DNA from: JBFWNZ01 sp050250795
Lineage (GTDB): Bacteria; Pseudomonadota; Alphaproteobacteria; UBA8366
NCBI GenBank assembly: GCA_050250795.1
Contig: JBFWNZ010000014.1
Location: 1 to 23,575 of the forward strand
Length of the DNA stretch: 23,575 bases
Direction: 5' to 3'
Part shown: piece by piece, positions 15,378 to 22,345 of the stretch
Layout: each line of letters opens with the position of its first letter
Numbering within the stretch: position 1 is the first letter of the stretch
Notes under the pieces: generated by a model
Told to the model about the DNA's origin: nothing
The model's database searches: none
What the model saw: the letters and a program-made list of their open reading frames with translations, nothing else
Translations under genes and position numbers: made by a program

Positions 15378-16470
15378 CCGCGGCTCGTCGCGATGGCGGC
15401 AAGATGGGTTTCCAGGGCCTGCGGTTCGAAGCCCAGATCGCGCCGCGCGGCATCGATGCGAACGTCCCGGTTCCGCCGTTCCGCATGGGTATCCGCCGGG
15501 ATGTGCCAGGCCTTGCCGAATGCGGCGCCGATCCGTCCGGCCAGTTCGCGCAGCGACAGCCCGTCGGCNNNNNNNNNNNNNNNNNNNNNNNNNNNNNNNN
15601 NNNNNNNNNNNNNNNNNNNNNNNNNNNNNNNNNNNNNNNNNNNNNNNNNNNNNNNNNNNNNNNNNNNNGCCGCGCGGCATCGATGCGAACGTCCCGGTTC
15701 CGCCGTTCCGCATGGGTATCCGCCGGGATGTGCCAGGCCTTGCCGAATGCGGCGCCGATCCGTCCGGCCAGTTCGCGCAGCGACAGCCCGTCGGCCCCTG
15801 CGATGTTGTAGGTCCGAACCCTGTCGCCAGCCGGCATGGGCAGGTCGAGGGAGAGGCAACATGCCTGCGCGGCATCCTCCCGGAACAGGACGCGGAGGAT
15901 CGTCTCCGGCTCGGATATATAGGGCTGCGTTTCCTGTTCGACGGCATTGAGGCAGGCGCTGACGAGGCCGTTCCGCCGCTCGGGGCCATGCACGCCGGAT
16001 AAGCGCAGGATGACGACCTGCATCGTGCCGGCGACGGCTTGCACGGCGGCTTCGGACGCGAGCTTGCTCCAGCCGTAGGGCTCCGCCGGCGCGATGGGGG
16101 AAGCCTCAATGAATGGGCCGTTGCCGCCATAGATCGTCGTGGTCGAGCAGTGGATCAGGCGCGCAACGCCTGATTCCGCGCTGAGCCGTGCCAGCAGGGA
16201 TGTCGCTTCGATATTGTTCCTGAGGAGATCCTGCGCAGGGCCGCGAATGCGGGCCGCACAATGGATGACGGCGGTCGGCGCAACGGTTGCCAGCAGCCCG
16301 CGGACATCGTCTTCCCGACCCAGATCGGCGGGAAGGATATCGACGCCTGCGACTTGGCCGGTCTGCCTTGCGGTCGGGACGGCCTGCCAGTCCGAGCCGG
16401 ACAGGGCCGCGACCACCGCCTTGCCGACATAGCCGCCGGCGCCGGTGATGAGGACTCGACGGGCGGTCAA
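15368..16470 (-). CDS. NAD-dependent epimerase/dehydratase (extended SDR), split by an assembly gap
   Basis: The protein has the nucleotide loop GAGGYVG (10-16) and the catalytic YGWSK (Tyr132, Lys136), with CSTTTIYGG supplying the usual Ser/Thr. It is an extended short-chain dehydrogenase of nucleotide-sugar type; 4-epimerase, reductase or dehydratase activity cannot be told apart here. The 100-N run at 15569-15668 and a 127-bp duplicated flank break the frame. Deleting one copy plus the Ns (227 bp) joins the two parts in phase and gives a 291-residue protein ending RDLGFEPQALETHLA...RGWG, normal for the family. The start is a TTG (16468-16470) overlapping the upstream TGA as TTGA; no ATG or GTG fits before the Rossmann strand. 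It lies between the DegT aminotransferase and WbqC, consistent with one amino-sugar pathway. Confidence 0.82.
15442..15568. repeat. 127-bp exact duplicate, left copy (assembly overlap)
   Basis: Identical base for base to 15669-15795 and ending exactly at the N run. Both copies encode the same part of the epimerase (LSLRELAGRIGAAFGK onward). A length of 127 equals a common maximum k-mer size in short-read assembly, so these are most likely the shared ends of two contigs left unmerged. Confidence 0.95.
15569..15668. other. Scaffold gap of 100 Ns
   Basis: A run of exactly 100 N inside the epimerase gene. It is a scaffolder placeholder of fixed length, not measured sequence. Confidence 0.98.
15669..15795. 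repeat. 127-bp exact duplicate, right copy (assembly overlap)
   Basis: Second copy of 15442-15568, starting exactly at the end of the N run. It should be collapsed with the left copy when the gene is reconstructed. Confidence 0.95.
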
Positions 16471-17585
16471 AGCGTCTGGACCTCGGCTGTCACGGCGGCA
16501 ATGACGCGCTCGATATCCTGTTGCGAGAGGCCGACCCAGACCGGCAGGCAGAGCGAGCGGTGCATCGCATCCTCGGCCTGCTTGAGGCTGCCCGTGTCCA
16601 TATGCCGGAACACGACTTCCTCATGGAGCGGCAGGTAGATTTTCTTTGCCTGGATGCCGTGTTTAGCAGCCAGCGCAGCGGACAGCCGGGTCGCGTTCTC
16701 GCGGGAATCGACCATGATCGGGAACTGATAGTAGGAGGGTTGGCCGTCCGGCCCCGGATCGATGAGATGGATGTGCGGCTGGTTGCGCAGCCCATCCTCG
16801 TACCGGCGGGCGATGTCCCGGCGCGCCGCGACCTGGCGCTTCATGTCGCCGCTCTGGTGATAGGCGACGCAGCATCGGATTTCGTCGAGGTGGTGGTCGC
16901 CGCTGACGGCCGTCACAAGGCCGGATTCAGGGTCCTTGCCGAAACTGCGGTATTGTTTGAGGAAGCGCGCCAGCTTCGGGTCGTCCGTGACCGCGATGCC
17001 CCCGGTGCCGGAGGTGACGACCTTGGTCGCATAGAAGCTGAAGCAGGCGACATCGCCGAAGGAGCCGGCAGGACGGCCGCCCAGTTCCGCACCATGCGCA
17101 TGGGCCGCATCCTCGATAATGAACAGGCCGTTCCGGCGGCAATGGCCGACGATCTCCGCATGGTTGCGGGCGATCATGCCGGTGAGATGGACCCAGATGA
17201 TGCCGGCCGTGTTCGGGCCTGTCTTCCGCTGCAAGTCCTGGAGGTCGAACGACAGGGTCTCGGGATCGACATCGACCAGGACGGGGTTCCCGCCGGCGTT
17301 CAACACGGCGGTCGCATCGGTGATGAAGCTTGCTGCCGGGACGAGGACGTCCTTGCCTTTCACGCCGAAGTAAAGACACACGACGGTAAGGGCCGTGGTG
17401 CAGGTGTCTATCGCGACGGCGTACGCCCGTCTTGTCTCGGAGGCCCAGAAGCTTTCCAGCTTTTCCGCAAAGGGGCCGTCCAGAAGCCGGCCCGACTGGA
17501 AGACGCCTTTCATATCCCGCAGGATCGCATCCTGGGTTTCCCCGGCGAAATGGGGTTTCGCGATGGGAATGGGCTTGTCCAGCAT
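16467..17585 (-). CDS. DegT/DnrJ/EryC1/StrS-family sugar aminotransferase
   Basis: The 372-residue PLP enzyme starts PIPIAKPHFAGE and carries Asp159 in IIEDAAHAHGAE and the Schiff-base lysine Lys188 in SFYATKVVTSGTGG, the expected DegT-family positions. It should transfer an amino group from glutamate to a keto nucleotide sugar. It is clearly a different subgroup from the WlbC-type enzyme at 10686-11810, so the locus probably makes a second amino sugar. Family members also include dehydratases with His in place of Lys; here Lys is present, so transaminase is preferred. The ATG at 17585 has GAGGT six bases upstream and follows a 21-bp gap; its TGA is shared with the TTG start of the epimerase gene, its likely pathway partner. 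Confidence 0.87.
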   Translation of the reverse strand: MLDKPIPIAKPHFAGETQDAILRDMKGVFQSGRLLDGPFAEKLESFWASETRRAYAVAIDTCTTALTVVCLYFGVKGKDVLVPAASFITDATAVLNAGGNPVLVDVDPETLSFDLQDLQRKTGPNTAGIIWVHLTGMIARNHAEIVGHCRRNGLFIIEDAAHAHGAELGGRPAGSFGDVACFSFYATKVVTSGTGGIAVTDDPKLARFLKQYRSFGKDPESGLVTAVSGDHHLDEIRCCVAYHQSGDMKRQVAARRDIARRYEDGLRNQPHIHLIDPGPDGQPSYYQFPIMVDSRENATRLSAALAAKHGIQAKKIYLPLHEEVVFRHMDTGSLKQAEDAMHRSLCLPVWVGLSQQDIERVIAAVTAEVQTL

Positions 17586-17590
17586 ATCGG

Positions 17591-17595
17591 ACCTC
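17591..17595 (-). promoter_or_regulatory. Ribosome binding site of the DegT gene
   Basis: GAGGT on the minus strand, 5 nt before the ATG at 17585, in the 21-bp gap after the SGNH gene. It fixes the start. Confidence 0.55.
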
Positions 17596-17606
17596 GTTCT
17601 TTCCTG

Positions 17607-18755
17607 TCAGGCCAGTTCCCGCGCGCCGCTGCCGCGCGGGTTGACCAGGGTCTCTTCCCGTTCCCGAAGGATGATCCACCGATCGGGCAGCCGTTCGATC
17701 AACTGCGCCTCCAGCCGGTATCGCTCCTCGTCGCTGCTCACGGCTCCATCCGGCACGATCACGATGCCGGACGGAAGGGATGGCAGGGTCTCCAGCGTGC
17801 AGGTCGGGATGGAATAGAAGAACGGGGCCGCTTCGTCGGCGATAACGGCCACGACATCGACATCGCGATGCTTGGCGATCCACTCCTTCGATGCGGCGCC
17901 GGCGCCCCAGACCGCGACCGGATCCTTGCCCAGCCTGGCTCCGGCGAGCATGAACCGGTGCGAGATGTGGTCGTCTCCGATGTCGGCGTCGGGCAGGAAC
18001 CGGTCTGCGGTTCCCGCGATACGGTCTGCCAGGAAAGCATGGAACGAGCGCGAGAAGTGCCACTGGTCGATCAGCGTCTGCTCGATCGGGCCATGCTCCG
18101 CGGCCAGGGCGTTTACGTCCATGATCCGGCCGCCCAGCGGGACGATCCGCTCGGCCACGGCCTTGTTCACGGCATCCAGGCATGCACCCCATTCGGGGAT
18201 GCAGCGGAAATTGCCGGCATAATGCGCGTGGCGCAGATGGGAGACCGGGGGCACGACCAGGTTCATCCATGTCACCGCCCGCCGCCGGCGCAGGAAATAG
18301 GAGGCGATCTCGCCGATACGCGCCGCGTATCCGCCTGGGGAGAGCGAGAGCTTCCCGTCCAGGAAGAGCCCGAGCATTTCGCTGCCGGAATAGGTGAAGC
18401 TGATCGGCGCACCAGCCATGAAATCGTGGTCGCGGACCGATTTCGTGACGAACTCCAGATACATGTCCTTGTTCAGGAGCGTTTCCCATATCCCGTCGCA
18501 GAGGATGCAGAGATGCGGATTCGTCAGGGCAAGGCGGATGATGTTGTTTTCCGTGCTGCCGCCGCGGAAATGGTCGGGGATATGGATGAAATCCATCGGT
18601 CTGGCGGCGCGTAGCCCCATCGGGCGGAGCAGTGCCGGAAAGGTCGCGTCGTAGCCGTAAGGATCCCGGTAGAATTCGTTGACGTAATAGGTGTCGAAGG
18701 TACGCGAGTCGCCCAGGATCGCGGCGCGCAGGATGTTTTCGCGGGTATCGCTCAT
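17607..18755 (-). CDS. SGNH-hydrolase-like protein with C-terminal Rossmann-like domain
   Basis: The 382-residue product has two parts. The first (about 10-265) looks like a diverged SGNH hydrolase: block I is AILGDSRTFD with Ser17 in GDSR (15-18), and block V is DQWHFS with Asp230 and His233, giving a possible Ser-Asp-His triad. The second (about 278-370) begins AVWGAGAASKEWI (281-293), a glycine loop like that of small nucleotide-binding domains found at the C-terminus of some sugar C-methyltransferases and acetyltransferases. A cytosolic esterase or acyltransferase acting on a nucleotide sugar or lipid-linked sugar is a reasonable inference, but I know of no characterised member. The ATG at 18755 overlaps the upstream stop (ATGA); no signal peptide is seen. 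Confidence 0.75.
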   Translation of the reverse strand: MSDTRENILRAAILGDSRTFDTYYVNEFYRDPYGYDATFPALLRPMGLRAARPMDFIHIPDHFRGGSTENNIIRLALTNPHLCILCDGIWETLLNKDMYLEFVTKSVRDHDFMAGAPISFTYSGSEMLGLFLDGKLSLSPGGYAARIGEIASYFLRRRRAVTWMNLVVPPVSHLRHAHYAGNFRCIPEWGACLDAVNKAVAERIVPLGGRIMDVNALAAEHGPIEQTLIDQWHFSRSFHAFLADRIAGTADRFLPDADIGDDHISHRFMLAGARLGKDPVAVWGAGAASKEWIAKHRDVDVVAVIADEAAPFFYSIPTCTLETLPSLPSGIVIVPDGAVSSDEERYRLEAQLIERLPDRWIILREREETLVNPRGSGARELA

Positions 18756-19483
18756 GATCCTCCGTTCCTCGAACCGACATGCACGTCGCATTGCCGGGCC
18801 AGTTCCTCGTCCAGTAGGGCTGCGCGGTCCTGCAGGAACCGTGCGAGCTTGATCGCGGGGGACGCCGCGGCGGCGGCGGGTGGCCACCAGATCGGGTGCG
18901 TCAATAGCTGCAAGGCGCGCCCCTCTTGCACCGCCGGATGGTCCAGCGGGTGGCCATGATGCCATGCGCCGCGGGAATCCGAGCAATATCCCATCTCGGA
19001 AAAGAAACGCGGGTGATAGGCATGCGGCCGGCCGGCGAGCGTCCGCGCGAGACCGAGCAGGGCCTTGGCCGGACGATGAAAGCTGATCGCGTCCACGGGG
19101 GTCGCTGCGACGGCTTCCAGCGCATCGATTTCCGCCCGTGCCGCCGTTTCCAACTGGTCCGCATCGTCGGCATAAAGCGACGCATCCAGATGCAGTCCCA
19201 GGCCATGCCCCATGTCGATCAGACGCCGGATGGCGGCCGTGCCCTGGGCGGAAAGCGGGTTGTAGAGCTCGCTGCGAAGCAGCACGAAGTATATGGCCCG
19301 AACGCCCAGGCGGTGTTCCGTCTCCGCCATCGCCAGAGCCGCGGCGAGGCTCATGTCCACATCGTGCCGCAGGATGAGGTGGCGGGCGGCCGGATCGGCA
19401 TCCGCATAGCTGCGGACCGTGTAGCCCCGTTCCTGCAACGCGGTCACGAGTTGCCGGTAGCCTTCGAGTGTGAAGTCGCTCAG
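18752..19483 (-). CDS. Polysaccharide-deacetylase-like protein (RHDVD type), probable CTG start
   Basis: The 243-residue product has ILRHDVDMSL (37-46; Asp41 and Asp43), the first motif of NodB-like carbohydrate esterases, and later GLGLHLDASLY in the place of the second metal/His motif and ISFHRPAK. Its size fits a single NodB-like domain. Family role: removal of N-acetyl (or formyl) groups from sugars; here the target is unknown. No ATG precedes the conserved start SDFTLEGYRQLVTAL. The best start is CTG at 19481-19483, forming CTGA with the stop of the preceding gene, in line with the ATGA overlaps of the operon. The alternative GTG at 19447 would remove 12 residues of what looks like domain. 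The frame further upstream (to 19897) lies out of phase inside the neighbour. Confidence 0.78.
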   Translation of the reverse strand: MSDFTLEGYRQLVTALQERGYTVRSYADADPAARHLILRHDVDMSLAAALAMAETEHRLGVRAIYFVLLRSELYNPLSAQGTAAIRRLIDMGHGLGLHLDASLYADDADQLETAARAEIDALEAVAATPVDAISFHRPAKALLGLARTLAGRPHAYHPRFFSEMGYCSDSRGAWHHGHPLDHPAVQEGRALQLLTHPIWWPPAAAAASPAIKLARFLQDRAALLDEELARQCDVHVGSRNGGS

Positions 19484-21183
19484 GGGTCGATCCCCGCAGC
19501 AGGACGTCCGGCGAAATCGAGCCCCTTTCCCGCAAGATAGGCGGCAACCTGCCATGCGACGTCGTGCCGGGCGCCGTGGGGATCGCGGGCGATGCGGGAA
19601 TAGGGCTGGAATGCCGCACTGGCGAGATTGTTCATCCAGTATTGTAGGAAACGCCGCTCGAACCGCCGCCAACGCGCCTGGCCGAATGGCAGATGCAGGG
19701 CCTTCAGCGCCAGCCGTGGCAGGCGAAGCCAGCCCGGCGAAACCGTACGCGCGAATTGCCATGCCTGTCCCTGCCATACGCCGCCCCAGTTCTGTGCCTC
19801 CAGCATGGCGCGATAGAGAGCTTGTCCGGCCTTGGCGTGCAGCGGCACGGATTGCCAGAAGTCCAGATAATCGTCGTCCCAGAGCGGCAGGGACCAATCC
19901 AGTCCCGCATGCTCGTAAATCCGCTGGCCTGCGATGACATATTTGCTTTGCCGGTCCTGCAATTCGCAGAACTCGTATCCGCCATGCGCGGAATCGGCAT
20001 GCTGGAAGTCGATCTCCGCACCGTCGATTTCACGGGCGAGGCGGCGTGCGATCTGCCTATCGCGTTCCGGCGTGGCAAGGCTGGCCCAGAGCCGGAAATG
20101 CTTTTCGACCAGCGCGTGGATCACGGTCTGCGTTCGCGTCTCCGCCGACAGGCCGGGGTCGGGACGGTGCAGTGTCTTCGGGATATGACCGCCGGAAATG
20201 AAGTCGCCGGAGTTGCCGTTCACGAGGATGGCGTCGTCCGGGATATAGCCCTGCGCCTGAAGTACGCGCAGCGCGTAGAGATCCTGCTCGAACGGCACGT
20301 TGGTGCAGGTATCGGCATAGGCAAGATAGGCCGCGTGATCGTCGGATGCGAAGAAGCGGCGCAGTGCGCCGATCGAAAACGGCACGAACCGCCATTCATA
20401 TCCGAGATGCGCCGCGATCCGTTGCGCCGCGTCCGCCTCGTAGTTTCCTGCCAGACCATAGGAGAAGCAGCGGACCGTCCGGCAACCGAGATGGTGCAGA
20501 CCGGACACGATGAGCCGGGAATCCAGCCCGGCGCTCAGCGGAATGACGATGGGACGGTCTCCCGCTCGATCCATCAAGGTGCGCAGGATGCCGAGGGTGG
20601 TATCCGCAAGGTCACGTTGCAGGACATCGTCCGACCGGGCCACGACATCCCAGGCGCGATAGCGATGATAGCGGATGCGCTGTTCTTGCGAGCCGGTCAG
20701 CAGCACCGCTTCGCCGGCCACCAGGCTGTGCAGGCCGCGATACAGGGTGTCGGCACCGATGGTATAGCCGGCCATCGCGAGCGCCAGCGCGGCATCGGGC
20801 CCGATGTCGGCGATACCGAACCCCAGATCGCGGGCAAGATCGCCGCCGCGGTCGGCAATGCGCCAGCCGGACCGGTCATGCGCGTAGAACAACGGCGTCG
20901 TCCGGAGCCTGTCGACGGCGGCCAGCGTCCATCCATCGCCTTCAAGCACGAGGGCGAAATGGCCGCGCAAGGCAGACAGTACCGCGCCGACCGTCGCGAC
21001 CGACGGTACGCCGCCCTGCAGCCGTGCCAGCAACGCTTGCGCCGCCGCCGGGTCCAACGCGCCGCGAACATGCAGGGAGAGGCCGCCCGCAGAGGCGGTT
21101 GTCCACGGCCTGCCTGTAGAGCCGCGAAGCTCCAGGCGCACTCCGTCCTGCATTAGCGGGATCGCGTGACCGGCCGTCGTCAT
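19480..21183 (-). CDS. Asparagine synthase-like protein lacking the glutaminase cysteine
   Basis: The 567-residue product keeps the synthetase domain with a PP-loop variant SAGLDSR (217-223; canonical SGGxDS) preceded by PIVIPL, and the downstream pattern CFSYGLAGNYEADAAQRIA typical of this branch. The N-terminal region (about 1-160) has the remains of a class II amidotransferase fold (GHFALVLEGDGW, DRLRTTPLFYA, GLHSLVAGEAVLL), but it begins Met-Thr-Thr and has no Cys2, so it should not hydrolyse glutamine. It may use free ammonia, another amine, or another protein's glutaminase. Such proteins are frequent in exopolysaccharide loci and have no settled substrate. The ATG at 21183 overlaps the PIG-L stop as ATGA. 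The frame to 21480 would run into PIG-L and also lacks a Met-Cys start. Confidence 0.85.
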   Translation of the reverse strand: MTTAGHAIPLMQDGVRLELRGSTGRPWTTASAGGLSLHVRGALDPAAAQALLARLQGGVPSVATVGAVLSALRGHFALVLEGDGWTLAAVDRLRTTPLFYAHDRSGWRIADRGGDLARDLGFGIADIGPDAALALAMAGYTIGADTLYRGLHSLVAGEAVLLTGSQEQRIRYHRYRAWDVVARSDDVLQRDLADTTLGILRTLMDRAGDRPIVIPLSAGLDSRLIVSGLHHLGCRTVRCFSYGLAGNYEADAAQRIAAHLGYEWRFVPFSIGALRRFFASDDHAAYLAYADTCTNVPFEQDLYALRVLQAQGYIPDDAILVNGNSGDFISGGHIPKTLHRPDPGLSAETRTQTVIHALVEKHFRLWASLATPERDRQIARRLAREIDGAEIDFQHADSAHGGYEFCELQDRQSKYVIAGQRIYEHAGLDWSLPLWDDDYLDFWQSVPLHAKAGQALYRAMLEAQNWGGVWQGQAWQFARTVSPGWLRLPRLALKALHLPFGQARWRRFERRFLQYWMNNLASAAFQPYSRIARDPHGARHDVAWQVAAYLAGKGLDFAGRPAAGIDP

Positions 21184-21869
21184 GGCGCTCCGCGATGGCA
21201 TCGCCGCAGCGTCACGAAGGCTTCCGCGGCCTCGAAGCCGGCCTGACTGCCGCGCCAGCGCGCCTGGGCTTCCACACCCCGCAGGGAACGGGGATGCGGC
21301 CAGTCGCGGAGTTCGCCCTTGTAGCAGGCCAGCGCTTCCAGCTTGGCGGTCAGGGTTGCGCCGATATCGACGAATTCCGTCGCGATGAACGGAAGGGCCT
21401 GGGGACCGGCCCATTCGGTGGCGGAATTCACCTCGCCTGCGAGGATGGTCTCGACCGTGCTGCCCGGCAGGGGGCGGCATGCGGTCATCACCGCCTGCGC
21501 CGCGATCCGGTGGTCGATATTCAGGTCGCCGGCATGATGGGTGTAAACGGCGGAGGGCTTCTCCTCCTCCAGAAAGGATTCGACCCGCTTCACGACGTCG
21601 AGCAGCGGCAGCGAATCCATCCGGTTGTCAGGGAAATCGGCAAAGTCCAGCCGTGCGACGCCGAGCCGCGCGTTGGCATCGCTGGCATGCTGGCGCAAGG
21701 CGGCGAGCGCGGTCTCGGTCGCGGCATCCTCTCCGCGGGCGGCGAGCCCGGACGCGAGGATCAGGACCGAGACCCGGTCGCCGGCATCGGCATGGCGGCG
21801 CATGATGCCCCCGAAGCCGAGAACCTCGTCATCGGGATGGGCGGCGATCACGGCGATGGAGCGGGTCAT
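21180..21869 (-). CDS. PIG-L family N-deacetylase
   Basis: The 229-residue protein opens with IAVIAAHPDDEVLGFGG; AHPDDE (10-15) is the zinc-binding motif of the PIG-L/LmbE family, and the second motif HHAGDLNIDH (111-120) supplies further zinc ligands including His120. The family removes N-acetyl groups from GlcNAc-type sugars or related conjugates in the cytosol. Together with the GNAT acetyltransferase directly upstream (ATGA overlap at 21866-21869) it could swap one acyl group on an amino sugar for another, which is inference. Length and motif order are normal, with nothing broken. Confidence 0.9.
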   Translation of the reverse strand: MTRSIAVIAAHPDDEVLGFGGIMRRHADAGDRVSVLILASGLAARGEDAATETALAALRQHASDANARLGVARLDFADFPDNRMDSLPLLDVVKRVESFLEEEKPSAVYTHHAGDLNIDHRIAAQAVMTACRPLPGSTVETILAGEVNSATEWAGPQALPFIATEFVDIGATLTAKLEALACYKGELRDWPHPRSLRGVEAQARWRGSQAGFEAAEAFVTLRRCHRGAP

Positions 21870-22345
21870 TCCTGGTCCTTCGGAAACCGGTAGATCAGAT
21901 GGTCCGGCGCAATGGCTTCGAGATGGAAGCCGAGGCGTTCGAACAAATGCCGCGAGGCCCGGTTTTCGGTGCGGACCGTCGCGATCAATACGCTGCTGGG
22001 TTCGTCCGTCCGCAGTTCGGCGATGGCCCGGGTTAGGGCACCCTGAGCCAAGCCCTCGTGGCGGCAGGCTGCGTCGACATAGATATCGACCTCATATCCC
22101 TCATCGCGTCGTTCCAGGCGCAGTTGGCCCATAGGAACGCCGTTCCGTTCGATGATCCGGATGCGGCAGGCGGGATCGGCAAGCCGTCTGTCGAACCAAT
22201 GCCGGTGGGCATCGTACGGGATCGGCCCCGTTGTGCGCAGCTTGCCTGCCAGCGAATCCGGCCTGTTGACCCATTCGAACAGCCGGTCTGCATCCGCTGT
22301 CGTGGCCGGTCGCAATTCAACCTCTCCCCGGCGGGCCGCCGTCAT
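21866..22345 (-). CDS. GNAT-family N-acetyltransferase
   Basis: The 159-residue protein has the GNAT order: ELRPATTADADRLFEWVN at the start, central strands, an acetyl-CoA pyrophosphate loop at RHEGLAQG (95-102; canonical Q/RxxGxG/A), and a C-terminal NRASRHLFERLGF segment typical of the family. The N-terminal part resembles acetyltransferases acting on nucleotide-linked amino sugars (PseH type), so acylation of an amino sugar made by the flanking aminotransferase is a fair inference. It is placed between the class III aminotransferase and PIG-L with ATGA overlaps on both sides. Confidence 0.85.
   Translation of the reverse strand: MTAARRGEVELRPATTADADRLFEWVNRPDSLAGKLRTTGPIPYDAHRHWFDRRLADPACRIRIIERNGVPMGQLRLERRDEGYEVDIYVDAACRHEGLAQGALTRAIAELRTDEPSSVLIATVRTENRASRHLFERLGFHLEAIAPDHLIYRFPKDQE

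Noticed and set aside
15442..15795. Tandem duplication or insertion inside the epimerase gene
   Set aside because: The copies are perfect, exactly 127 bp, and abut a 100-N placeholder. Collapsing them restores the frame, so an assembly artefact is the simpler explanation.
13486..16470. A 994-residue minus-strand frame that looks like a fused epimerase/glycosyltransferase
   Set aside because: It runs through the N gap and out of phase through the WbqC gene. The middle part is nonsense Arg/Pro-rich translation, while WbqC in its own frame is a clear family match.
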